Below, one piece after another: positions 20,966 to 30,403 of a DNA stretch of 64,000 nucleotides. The stretch lies in assembly GCF_019279795.1 (NCBI RefSeq), contig NC_056745.1, positions 1,488,914,540 to 1,488,978,539 of the forward strand, written 5' to 3'. Position 1 is the stretch's first letter, and each line of letters begins with the position of its first letter. The position numbers and the translations under genes were made by a program. The stretch is from Protopterus annectens (Eukaryota; Chordata; Ceratodontiformes; Protopteridae). The notes under the pieces are model-generated. The model was not told the origin of the DNA. It saw only the letters and a list, made by a program, of their open reading frames with translations, and did not search any database.

Positions 20966-22423
20966 CTATGTAAAGGATGGTGTAGCTAAAATGCCCTGCA
21001 GGACTGCCGTAGCAAAGCCTGCTATGGATCTGGAATATAAAGGTAAGTTGTAATGCTTGGAAAATGTATGCACGGAGCTCCATGTAGCAGCTTCTAAAAT
21101 GTCCTTGGTAGCCACCCCTCTTAAGAAGGCTGTGGAGGTGGCTGTGGCTCTGGTCGAATGAGGTCTAATGTTAGCTGGCACAGCTTTTCCATGAAAGGAG
21201 TAACAAAAACAAATGCAATTCCCTATCCATTTTGAAATTGTCTGTTTTGAAATTGCTTTTCCTTGTGCACCCGCAGCATATGCTACAAACAGCTGGTCAG
21301 TTTTTCTGTAACTTTTAGTTCTGTCCAAGTAGTAGCGCAACTGTCTGTGTACGTCCAGGGTGTGCAGAAGCTTTTCCCCTTTGTTTTGTGGATTTGGAAA
21401 GAAGGTAGGCAGGTGAATAGCTTGGTTTAGTGAGACCCTGGATACCACCTTCGGCATAAATGAAGGATTGGTTCTCAATGAGACTCTGTCTTGATGAAAA
21501 ATAAGAAATGGCTGTACTGCCATGAGGGCCTGTAACTCAGATACTCTTCTTGCTGAGGTTATGGCCAGAAGGAAGGCAGTCTTCCAAGACAGGAACTGTA
21601 GTTCTGCAGATGCTGCTGGTTCAAAGGGAGGCAGTGTTAGTTTCTCCAACACGAAGTTAAGGTCCCAAGTAGGCACTGGTGGTTTCCTTGGAGGATTGAT
21701 GTTTTTAATTCCTCTTAGAAACTGCCTTAGGAGAGGATGAGAGAAGACAGGTGGATCAGTATTGCACTCTGCTGAAATTGCTGAAGCATGAATTTTAATG
21801 GAAGAGTAAGACAGGCCATTGTGGAGCATTTCTGCCAAGTATTCCAGGATATGTGCCATGTTCATCACTTTCGCATCTAGGCCCTTTGTGGTGCTCCAAG
21901 TGTGAAATCTTTTCCATTTTGCTGAGTATGCCTTTCTTGTGGAAGGCCGGCGAGCTTCCATGATGATATCCTTCACTCTCTTGGATAGCTTATCCTGGGG
22001 AGGAATCAAGGTATTTTCCAGGCTGTTAGTTGCAATGTTTTCAGGTTGGAATGCAGAGTTTTGTAATTGTGCTGTGTCAGGAGAAGTGGCCATTGTGGAA
22101 GAGGCCATGGTTTCGTGCATGACATGCTCTTGAGCAATGGGTACCAGTGCTGTCTTGGCCAGTCCGGGGCTATCAGAATCACTCTTGGCTGCTCTGCCCT
22201 GATCTTCAGTAAGACCTTGGTCATTAATGGAAGAGGTGGGAATGCATACACTGTTAGAGTTCTCCAGCTGAAAGAGAGGACGTCCACTTTCCATGCTTGT
22301 GGGTGGTATGTCCTTGAGCAGAACTTCTTCAGCTGATGATTGTGTGGGGAGGCAAAGAGGTCTATGTCCGGCCTCCCCCATGATTGTGTTATCTGAAGGA
22401 AGATGTCTGGGTGCAGCATCCAT
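20966..22423 (-). CDS. Element B tyrosine recombinase
   Basis: 485-residue frame from Met at 22423, the same length as the recombinase of element C. The frame stays open upstream to 23812. The core-binding region (RRPSTRKAYSAKWKRF at about 150-165) is followed by the catalytic domain. SARRVSELQAL carries the first catalytic Arg, HSTRAT the His-x-x-Arg pair, and HTFSKHYNLPLY the probable nucleophile Tyr. The predicted role is to integrate the circular cDNA by site-specific recombination, which explains the lack of target duplications. It overlaps RT-RH by about 418 bp in another frame. All motifs are intact. Confidence 0.9.
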   Translation of the reverse strand: MDAAPRHLPSDNTIMGEAGHRPLCLPTQSSAEEVLLKDIPPTSMESGRPLFQLENSNSVCIPTSSINDQGLTEDQGRAAKSDSDSPGLAKTALVPIAQEHVMHETMASSTMATSPDTAQLQNSAFQPENIATNSLENTLIPPQDKLSKRVKDIIMEARRPSTRKAYSAKWKRFHTWSTTKGLDAKVMNMAHILEYLAEMLHNGLSYSSIKIHASAISAECNTDPPVFSHPLLRQFLRGIKNINPPRKPPVPTWDLNFVLEKLTLPPFEPAASAELQFLSWKTAFLLAITSARRVSELQALMAVQPFLIFHQDRVSLRTNPSFMPKVVSRVSLNQAIHLPTFFPNPQNKGEKLLHTLDVHRQLRYYLDRTKSYRKTDQLFVAYAAGAQGKAISKQTISKWIGNCICFCYSFHGKAVPANIRPHSTRATATSTAFLRGVATKDILEAATWSSVHTFSKHYNLPLYSRSIAGFATAVLQGILATPSFT

Positions 22424-24159
22424 TCGTGTGCATCCATGATGTTTCTGCTTAAGCTGTCCGCCAGTATATTGTCCTTTCCTGGCACAAACTGGGATTGCAG
22501 CTCTATATTGAGTGTCAAGGAAAGTTCCCATAGATTCATTGCCAGTCTGCAAAGAGGGTAGGAATGGGTGCCTCCTTGCTTGTTTATGTACCACATAACT
22601 GTGGTGTTGTCTGTCCTTATTAGCAGGTGGCCTTGATGTAGGAATAGCTTGAAGGCCTCGATTGCATGCATCACTGCCAGCATTTCCTTTTGGTTTATGT
22701 GCATGCGTAGCTCTTTTTGTGACCATAGCCCTTGAATGCACCTTCCCTCCATGTGCGCTCCCCATCCGTAGTCTGAAGCGTCCATTGTAATGGTTTGGCT
22801 GGCTATTGGTTTGCTGAAGGGCAGACCCCTGTTTGACTGGCTTGCTTGAGCCCACCACAGAAATTCCCTTTGAAGGCATGGGATGAGTGGTATCAAAGTT
22901 TCCAAGCTGTGACTGTGCTGAGTCCATAAACTCCTTAGGTACCATTGTAGTTTCCTCATATGTAGCCTTGCTTGTGGAATCAGAAGAATGCAAGAAGCCA
23001 TGTAACCCAGGGCCTGCAGGATTTTCCTTGCAGTCAGCTGAGTTTGTCTTGACAGATTTTTGAAGTAATCCGGTAGTTGACTTTGTTTTTCTTCTGTGAG
23101 GTAAGCCATTTGGGTGGTTGTGTCTAGATTCGCACCCAGAAAAGTTATTCTTTGGGATGGAACAAGTCTTGACTTGTGAATGTTGACTGTATATCCCAAG
23201 GCCTGAAGTAGGTGGATGGCATAATTCAAGTGTTTTACCAAAATTTGTTGGCTGTCCGCTTGTATAAGGCAGTCGTCCAGATATGGGTATATTTGCATCC
23301 CCTGAAGTCTGCAGTGTGCAATTACTGATGCCAGGCATTTCGTGAATACTCTGGGCAGAGTAGATAAGCCAAAGGGCAATGCTGAGAATTGATAATGCTC
23401 TGAACCTGCAAGAAATCTGAGGTGTCTTCTGCAACTTTGTCTGATAGGGACATGCAGGTATGCCTCCTTGAGGTCCAGAGTTAACAGCCAAGACCCCTTG
23501 CCCAGCATGGGAAGGAGTTGCTGTAGAGTCAGCATTTTGAATTTTGGCACAATGAGGTAAGTATTCAGTGCGGACAAGTCGAGAATAGGCCTCCATTGCT
23601 TTTCTTTTCTTGGAACAAGGAATAGTCTGGAGTAAAATCCTTGGTCTTGTTCTGAGAGAGTAACCTTTTCTATAGCTTTCATTTGCATTAACTTGGAAAT
23701 TTGTTTCAAAGCCTCTGCCCTTTGATTTGGTGGCAGGTCTGGCATGCCTTTTCTTTTTGGTAATGTGAGGAAATGGAACCTGTATCCTTTGTCTATTATT
23801 TGTAGTGTCCATTTGTCCCTTGTAATGCTGTGCCAGTTTTCTGAGAATAAGGAAAGCTTTCCGCCCAAAGGTGCTTCCAATTGAGCCCTGGTTGGTGGTG
23901 TCAAAGTAAAGTCATTGAGTCTGTCCTTGTGCAGCAGTAGTAGGCCCTGCACTACCTCTCTGGTTGAGAGGCTGCCATTGACGTCCTCTGTAGGAGCCTC
24001 TAGCTTGCCCTCTACCTCTGGCACGCCTGTTCTTGCCTCTCTGAAATCTCTCTGTGTCTGGAAAGGACCAATTCTTGGAAGGCCAATTTCTGCTGAATCT
24101 TGGTGGTTGGACTTGCATAAAATCTTTGACTGTTTGTACAGATTTTGCCTTTTCTTCAA
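22006..24159 (-). CDS. Element B reverse transcriptase-RNase H
   Basis: 717-residue open frame. Its first part overlaps the 3' end of gag (to 23912) in another frame, so the true start may be internal or reached by frameshifting. RT blocks: QGFYSRLFLVPRKEKQWRPI, LTLDLKEAYLHV (motif A Asp), SALPFGLSTLPRVFTK and YPYLDDCLIQA (YLDD motif C). RNase H blocks: MDASDYGWGAH, NQKEMLAV, RTDNTTVMWYINKQ and LADSLSRN, giving the D-E-D-D set. The C-terminal DIRS segment has DIDLFASPHNHQLKKF and VILIAPDWPRQHWYPLL. No stop or missing catalytic residue is visible, so it may encode active enzyme. Confidence 0.92.
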   Translation of the reverse strand: MKKRQNLYKQSKILCKSNHQDSAEIGLPRIGPFQTQRDFREARTGVPEVEGKLEAPTEDVNGSLSTREVVQGLLLLHKDRLNDFTLTPPTRAQLEAPLGGKLSLFSENWHSITRDKWTLQIIDKGYRFHFLTLPKRKGMPDLPPNQRAEALKQISKLMQMKAIEKVTLSEQDQGFYSRLFLVPRKEKQWRPILDLSALNTYLIVPKFKMLTLQQLLPMLGKGSWLLTLDLKEAYLHVPIRQSCRRHLRFLAGSEHYQFSALPFGLSTLPRVFTKCLASVIAHCRLQGMQIYPYLDDCLIQADSQQILVKHLNYAIHLLQALGYTVNIHKSRLVPSQRITFLGANLDTTTQMAYLTEEKQSQLPDYFKNLSRQTQLTARKILQALGYMASCILLIPQARLHMRKLQWYLRSLWTQHSHSLETLIPLIPCLQREFLWWAQASQSNRGLPFSKPIASQTITMDASDYGWGAHMEGRCIQGLWSQKELRMHINQKEMLAVMHAIEAFKLFLHQGHLLIRTDNTTVMWYINKQGGTHSYPLCRLAMNLWELSLTLNIELQSQFVPGKDNILADSLSRNIMDAHEWMLHPDIFLQITQSWGRPDIDLFASPHNHQLKKFCSRTYHPQAWKVDVLSFSWRTLTVYAFPPLPLMTKVLLKIRAEQPRVILIAPDWPRQHWYPLLKSMSCTKPWPLPQWPLLLTQHNYKTLHSNLKTLQLTAWKIP

Positions 24160-25720
24160 ATTTCTTTAAGACCTCCTGAGCAGTGGAACCAAATAACTTT
24201 TGCTTTTCCAGTGGAGCATCAAGAAGCTTTGCTTTAACATGGTCTGGCAGAGATTGTTCCTTCAGCCAAGCATGCCTACATATGACTGCACCTGTCATAG
24301 CTGACCTACATGAAGCTTCCAATGCATCATAACCACACTGCAAGAAATGGTTGCTAACCTGTTGAGAGTTATGTACCAGATCCTGAAGTGATTTGCGATC
24401 TAGGGGTTCAGGTGAAGACAGTTTATGCAATTCATCTAACAAATACTCTTGATACTGAATCATATTAAATTGACAATTTAAAGCCCTCATAGAAAGGGTA
24501 GCAGAAGTATACACTTTTTTACCCCATCACTCTAAAGCCCTGGACTCCCTTTCAGAGGGGAGTGGATTTTTTGTAGTGGCAGCTGCAACCCCTTTAGGGC
24601 CCTGGGAAATAGTTTCTGGATCAGCAGAGTGGGCCTTGTAAAGGAAAAGATGTGATTCCAGGACCCTGTAGTACCTATCGGGTTTGGCAGGAGCCGGAGG
24701 GAGAGAGTCAGGGGTTGTGCTAGACTCAGAGTACACATCATCAATGACATTCAAAACAGGGGGAATAGCCAAAGGTCTATGCTGAGGCAAATGCAAGAAG
24801 GTCCTTAATCTCTTCCTGGAATCAGAGAATTCCTGGCCCTGCCATTGGAAATGCTCTCTCATAGTGTGCAGAGTTTCCCCAAAGGACAGCTCTTCAGGAG
24901 GGGAGGCCGAAGGGATAGATTCCTCTGCATCAGAATCCTCGTAGGCCGAAAAAGCCTCCTCCTGGTAGTCCGAGAGAGTAGAGCCATCAGTGGCCTCATC
25001 TGAGGAGTGGGGATCAGAGGGCTCAACCCTGGGCCTTTTTTCTGTAGGAGGTTGAGAGCCCCTGTCCGGATGAGGCTGTGAGCCCCTAATTAATGAAATA
25101 AGGTCCTCTGCTAGACTAAGGATCTGAGAACCTGTGGTAGGTCCCTGAGGGATAACCCTGGGAGGCAAAGATTTTGAGTGTTTAGCAGCTTTAGCCCTAG
25201 AGAATGCCTTTATGGACATGGATGCAGGAGGCCTGGCTGCACCACATACTGGTGTAGTTTTGTCTAGAGGAATGGTGTCGGAAGGTTCCAGGACACCAGT
25301 TTCTAATGGAGATTCAATAACCGATACAGTAGGGGCCTCCGGGGCCGAGGTTGTCGGTTGTACTGTTTCGGTGGTCGGAAGTACCAAGGACTCGGTTTCA
25401 GCCGAGACCGAGACACTCGCGGTAGGCCTGGCCGTGGTTTCAGCCGAAACTGCGGCCCGCGTGTGTCGGTCCTTGTCCTTCCGTTTCTTTGTTAAATGTG
25501 AAGTCGGAGTCTCCGACGGCATATTGTAAGCAAAATTAGCCCCCAAAAATTCCTCTGCAAACTCCGCCCGACGTCTAAGAGTGCGTCGGTTGAAGGAAGC
25601 ACAGGCTGAACAGGCCGAGACGTCGTGGTCTGGGCCTAGGCAGGGGAGGCAGTAAGAGTGGAAATCCTTATGAGGTATTTGTTTCCCACAAGTTAAACAA
25701 TTATTAATTTTATCTGACAT
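23912..25720 (-). pseudogene. Element B gag, one nonsense codon
   Basis: Starts at the Met at 25720 with the Cys-rich MSDKINNCLTCGKQIPHKDF, continuing Y-C-L-P-C and then S-A-C-S-A-C, likely a zinc-binding module. Next come a basic KKRKDKD stretch, a Thr/Ser/Pro-rich linker, LAEDLISLIRGSQP, an acidic YEDSDAEESIPSASPPEE and QHRPLAIPPVLNVIDDVY. A TGA at about 24527-24529 interrupts ALE-x-WGKK. The other copies have DRWGKK there, so the stop fits CGA-to-TGA decay. The frame then reopens to 23912, through LPDHVKAKLLDAP and an Arg/Gly-rich tail (RARGRGQARG). Role: particle or RNA-binding structural protein. Confidence 0.87.
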
Positions 25721-25839
25721 CGGCTGAGGCAAGAAAGAGTCCCCAACGGGGTACTTAGCTTTTGAAGTCTTCGGTTTAGCTGAACTACAGGAGCTGGCCG
25801 ACCGGCACTTGCGAACTGCTTCTGCTTCGAGCACCACGC

Positions 25840-26020
25840 GGCAAGAAAGACGGAGGAAGATGGCGTTGGCTGATGCTTTTATACCCCAGGCGCTCTGACG
25901 TCGGGGAAACGGCGACATCAGCCGACGCCGGACCCAGACTTTGGAATCCGGCCGACCGAAGGGCTGCCTGAGGCAGGACAACCCATATGTGATGACTGCA
26001 GATGCATCCTTGAAGGACAT
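25840..26020 (-). promoter_or_regulatory. Element B 5' terminal repeat with CRE-like and TATA motifs
   Basis: On the minus strand CGACGTCA (25896-25903) is followed about 12 bases later by tataaaag (25876-25883), then gag. The arrangement recurs in the other copies and is a likely sense promoter. Confidence 0.7.
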
Positions 26021-26205
26021 CGAGAGCGAAAGAATTTAGCGACAAAGATAGCCCGACGACGAATAGTTCAGGCTTTGAACAGGGCAGAATACTGACAACG
26101 AGGAACGTCGTGGTCTGGGCCTAAAGAGGTGATGCAGTAAGAATGAAAATCTCTGTGAGGTATTTGCTTTCCACAGCCAAGACAACTATTAATTTTTTCT
26201 GACAT
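26021..26205 (-). pseudogene. Element A gag N-terminal fragment
   Basis: From Met at 26205 it reads a Cys-rich start like that of B (EKINNCLGCGKQIPHRDF), continuing to GPDHDVPRCQY. A stop near 26070 follows, then the B insertion boundary. Together with 18797-20410 it forms the split gag of A. Confidence 0.8.
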
Positions 26206-26340
26206 TGGTTAGAGCAAGAAAAAAGGATCCCCAATGGGGTACTTAGCTTTAGAAGACTTCAGGTCTGAAATTCGAATAACAAAAATTTCAGGTAGCGGCC
26301 GACCGGCACTTGTGAACTGCTTCTGCTTCTGGCTCCGCTC

Positions 26341-26524
26341 GGCAAGAAAAGCTGATGTAATGGCATCGGCTGCATGTTTTATACCCCTGACAACCTGACG
26401 TCATGGAAGAAGTGAAAGCAACCGACGCAGAAATCCCAAGGCTCTGGTATTCGTGCTGACTGAGGGCTACCTGCAGGCAGATAACCAAAGTGTGATGACT
26501 GCAACAGTGAAACACAAAGAACAT
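26341..26524 (-). promoter_or_regulatory. Element A 5' terminal repeat with CRE and TATA
   Basis: TGACGTCA at 26396-26403 and a TATA-like tataaaac (plus-strand gttttata at 26376-26383), both oriented toward gag. Inverted partner of 15313-15498. Confidence 0.7.
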
Positions 26525-27454
26525 GAGGTATTCAAACGTCGAGTCAATTACCTGTCAAGATTTTTGGCCTGATGTATTTGTTTTTCAAGAGCCTTTGTCC
26601 AGATTTTTGATGTCTGCAGATTGAGAGGTATGGTTTCAGTTCAAAGCTAGACCCTAATAAGTATTACATTTTATGTATTCATTGTCTTATTTGTTTGTAT
26701 CTTTGTCGGGTGATTCACCAGTGGATACAACAGACTGAAGTCGTTGTGAGCAAAGTGAGCTCCACGCACGATATCACCTCCAAAGTAGGAAAAGTGTTAA
26801 ACCATCACGGAATAAAATAAAAAACTGAAGACAAAACCATGCAGTATAGGGCATTAGTGGTAGAGTAAACATTTAGACCAACGGTATTAATTATGTAATT
26901 TTTAGCTTGCAAAAACAGTTCAACTAATAATAATGAAAGCATAGGCAGGGGAGGCTGCAATCAGAAAGTATAACCATTTGTCATGGGCAAGTTTGGCTGT
27001 TTTACAGTATGAAAATTACTCCTGTATTATTACTGTCAAATAACATCCTGTTGCTGAGAGAGACTATTTTAATTTACAAATGCTTATTCTTTGTCAGCTA
27101 CCCGAGTATAAACATATAAAGAAAAGTCATAAATCAAAACCTAACACCATAATTCAAGAGCAGCAGCACCCCCATTATCCTGGCTTATATTACTGTTAGG
27201 GGTGTATATTAATTTGTCTTTTAAATGGCAGGCTTTACCGCAATCCAATGTCTAATCAGCATCATGTCAAATATCAATAACTAACCATTCATCCTGATTA
27301 CAAAGCAGTTACAAACTGATATTTCCTACTCAATGGACTTCCCTAACACAGAGCAGAGACAGCTACTACTGTGTGACAAATAATTTCATACTAGTACCTG
27401 CCCCTGGCATTTTGTAAGAATCCTTTATGGTGAAATAAACTGCTACCATCACAA
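26525..27454. other. No gene recognised
   Basis: AT-rich sequence between element A and CR1 copy 3. Nothing assigned. Confidence 0.5.
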
Positions 27455-27462
27455 GATAAAAT

Positions 27463-27672
27463 GATGGATTTCAACAACTGGCTAAGTTTCTGGTGTCATT
27501 CTAAGGGGATCCAGTATCTGTCTGCCTAGGATGACATGATTGACAGACCTCGATGTTTTGCCAGAGATGACCTGCATCTGTCACCCCTGGGCTTCCGGAT
27601 TCTGGCCAAAGCTCTTGCCCCCCCTATAGTGCCTTTTTTAGGTGGTGCTCCAAAGACCAAATTACCACAGTA
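27463..27672 (+). pseudogene. CR1 copy 3 ORF1 end (SGNH-like)
   Basis: Reads NNWLSFWCHSKGIQYLSA, a stop where copy 1 has Trp, then DDMIDRPRCFARDDLHLSPL, which is the block V region (Asp-x-x-His). It ends like copy 1 at FLGGAPKT. 5'-truncated relative to copy 1. Confidence 0.75.
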
Positions 27673-28145
27673 ACAGCTACAAACAAATGCAATCTGAGGG
27701 TCATGCTGCTCAACGCCAGAAGTCTAAATATCAAAATGCACTCACTCGAAGCACTCCTTAAAACGGAGAACATCAACATTTGTGCTGTAACAGAGACCTA
27801 GTTCAAGACAGCACAAAGTACCCCTGCACTGCCAGGCTATAACTCATTCCACACCTTTCTGCCCCAGAACTTGGACTGAAGCTCCAAAGGTGGTGGTGTT
27901 TCAATATTCATAAAGGATGCATAGACCTCCAGACTGGTAGCCCAACATAACGCATCAGAGATACTTCAGGTGCAGCTAACATTGGGTAAGACAGCGATTC
28001 AGGTCGTAGCCTGTTATAGGTCCCCAAACATGTCCCAAGACACTCACTCTATGTTCCTAAGCACCCTGGAGAATGTTAGGGTCCAAGCTAACACAGTCAT
28101 ACTGGGTGACTTCCAACTACCACTCCATTAACTGGGAAAACTATT

Positions 28146-28480
28146 TATGTACCAATGTTTACATAAATAAAGCATAAAAAACTGAAACATATTCTACTCC
28201 TGATCGAATAACCACTAATCAACATTACAACTCGTCTCTCATATCTAGATGAGCAGCACGTCAAAGGGTTTGTCATAAGAAGTCACTGCTAGAACTAATT
28301 CTGTTACAGTATCAACATGGGTTCACTGTCCCCCCCTTTCTTTGTAGTTGTAAATTTCTACAGTTAGTGTATAAATGTTTGAGGATCTCGGAGGCTTACC
28401 CTTTACAAGTATGTGTACATGGAGGAAGGGAAACATAACAGAAAAAAAACTTTTGTGTCATTATTTTGCATTGTATAATC
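28146..28480. other. Unassigned insert inside CR1 copy 3
   Basis: AT-rich stretch with no homology I recognise. It starts with a small palindrome (tttatgta...tacataaa) and runs into the SINE. Confidence 0.4.
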
Positions 28481-28815
28481 GGGCGGCCACAGTGGTGCAG
28501 CGGTTAGTCTCATAGCAAGAAGTTCTCCAGTTCGATCCTCAGCTGGGGTGGCTTCTGTGCTGAGTCTGCATGTCCTCCCTATGGTCGTGTGGGTTTCCTC
28601 TGGGTGCTCTGGTTTCCTCCCACATCCCAAAGACATGCTGTAAGTGGATTGGACACTCTAAATTAGCCCTAGGTGTGAGTGTGTGTACCTTCCGTGGAAG
28701 GTTGGACGCCAGGCTGGCAACTCGACACCGTAAAAACTCTACTGTCAATCATGAGTGGACAGGTGATCTGCTGTGGTGACCCCTAACCTGGAAAAGCCGA
28801 AAGAAGAAAAAGAAG
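28481..28815 (+). mobile_element. tRNA-derived SINE, long form
   Basis: The head cacagtggtgcagcggttag (A box) and cagttcgatcctcag (B box) are followed by gtctgcatgtcctccctatg, gggtttcctctgggtgctct and ggtttcctcccacatcccaa. It ends gtgacccctaacctggaaaa and an A-rich tail. The same family lies inverted at 62220-62503. Confidence 0.85.
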
Positions 28816-29359
28816 ACACTTGCCCAACGTTTCCTGGGATTCATTAATTCCAATGCCCTGGACTAGCTCGTTCTTACCCCCCACTAGAGGTAGCAACATC
28901 CTTGACCTGGTCATTACTAACATGGGCGACCATTGCTCTACACCAATAGTCAACTCCTTCCTGGTTAGATCCGACCACAAAGTAATCACCTTGGGAATCC
29001 ACATCCCCCCCCCCCCCCACAAAGGTAACCACCATGAAAAACTTCTCCAAAGCTAACTTTGGGCTCCTAAGAACAGAGGTGGCTAACTTCATGGCACCCA
29101 TGCAAATGGTGAATAATTGCATGACCACTGAATCGTACACCAATGCACTGTGCAAACATGTACACAAATGCTTGGATCTCGGCATACCCAATAGATCCAA
29201 GATGCTGTCCTCCAAAAAAGGAAGCGAATCTGGTGGTCCTCTGCTATAAACAAACTCTAAAACAGAAGGAGGAAACTGATGCGGAATAAGGTGAAGTCCC
29301 AAGACTGGAAAAACTCCGTTATCAGCCTCAACAAAAAGTTGAGATCCCTCATCAAACAT

Positions 29360-30371
29360 ACACAAAACAACTTTCACTTTAACATCACAGAAAAAGACAA
29401 CACCACTATACACCCAACAGAACACACCAAATTGCTAGGAGTGGAAATAGACAATAAACTAAAATTTGACATTCACATATCCATGACCATAAAAAAGTCC
29501 ACAAAAAAATAGGAGCGTTATACAGAAATAAGCAACTTCTCACCAAAGCAGCAAAGATTTCAGTAACAAATTCCCACCTTATCTCCACCCTACTTTATAC
29601 CTTTCCATTATATACCACCCTAAGGCAATGCGATCTAAACAAGCTAGACACCTGCTACATCAAAATCGCCAAATTCACCACAGGGGCATCCTATCATAGT
29701 CATCACTGTCTCTCACTTGCTGAACTGAGCTGGCTTGAACTCCCTCACCTCCTTCAATGCTATCAACTCACACTCGCCCACAAACTAGTAAACTATCCAC
29801 AAAATGTCCCATCCCTCCAGAATCTACTCCAACCCTATTGCACCACCACACCACTAAGATCCAGCAACAAAAATCACTTGCAGATCACTAAAGCCAATAA
29901 CTCTGCTGGTGAAGCACTATTCTCTTGCGCCATAGTCAAATTATAGAACTCCCTCCCACCCACAATTACCGCCGTACCATCATGCACCCACTTCAAAACT
30001 TTACTAAAAGCGCACCTGAAAACATGCTAGCTATGCCCTTGCAACTCCCTCTCTAATATCATCCACCCACTACCTTCCTTTCCACCCCACTAACTACCTT
30101 GATTATAGCAAGCTCAGATGCTCATAAGTCTACTACTTATTATACAGCAGGAACTTCTTATTGTATCAATTAATGTCTGTTATGTACTTCGCAGATAAAG
30201 ATTCTAGTTGTCTACTGATGTACTATGTTCTTCATCTGTAACTATGTTTGTAATTGTTAATTGCTATGTTAATCAAATTGTTAATTGCTATGTAAATCCA
30301 ATGTAACTACTGTCTGTATATTTTAACTATGGAGCTTTTCTCCCCAGGCCTCCGCTGAAAGTCAACAAAGG

Positions 30372-30402
<31 letters not shown>

Positions 30403-30403
30403 A
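29360..30403 (+). mobile_element. L2-like LINE 3' fragment inserted in CR1 copy 3
   Basis: Encodes the C-terminal RT region (HTKLLGVEIDNKLKFDIHIS, then IGALYRNKQLL, LSLAELSWLELPHLL, KLWNSLPPTI). A 3' UTR with gagcttttctccccaggcct and an (AATA)n tail at 30372-30402 follow. On either side CR1 coding continues (LRSLIKHT / KSSKSSYENRIAADSKD). Insert about 1.04 kb. Only a few bases could be duplicated target. Confidence 0.85.

Larger units (their letters stand above)
20411..26020 (-). mobile_element. DIRS-like retrotransposon B, nearly intact, nested in A
   Basis: 5610 bp; left end agtacagttttgtacc, right end gcatccttgaaggacat. It lies in the gag of element A. Element D at about 58240-58255 reads tacggagatcgagaac where A has tacggaga-[B]-cgagagcg, so D gives the empty site and no duplication was made. 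Gene order is gag (25720 leftward), RT-RH (24159-22006), recombinase (22423-20966), internal complementary region and left terminal repeat. Only one nonsense codon (gag, 24527) is visible. Confidence 0.93.
15283..26524 (-). mobile_element. DIRS-like tyrosine-recombinase retrotransposon A (hosts nested element B)
   Basis: Left end agtatagttgtgtacac; right end tgaaacacaaagaacat. Excluding nested B the element is about 5.63 kb, the same size as B, C and D. Gene order from the right is gag, RT-RNase H, tyrosine recombinase, internal complementary region, left terminal repeat. Coding regions contain several stops and frameshifts, and gag is split by B. No target-site duplication flanks it, as expected for recombinase-mediated integration. 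Confidence 0.9.
27700..29359 (+). pseudogene. CR1 copy 3 endonuclease, split by an insertion
   Basis: Part one (27700-28144) has LLNARSLNIKMHSLEALL, a stop in place of the Trp of TETWF, SKGGGVSIFIKDA, and a frameshifted GDF...INWENY. Part two (28819-29359) resumes with LAQRFLGFINS, TRGSNILDLVITNMGDH and SDHKVITLGIHI, then the basic linker to LRSLIKHT. The inserted 0.67 kb lies just after the GDF...WENY catalytic loop. Confidence 0.82.

Noticed and set aside
24527..26020. Gag start upstream of 25720 (frame open to 26020)
   Set aside because: The upstream part translates the terminal repeat. The conserved Met before the Cys-rich motif (25720) is shared with A, C and D.
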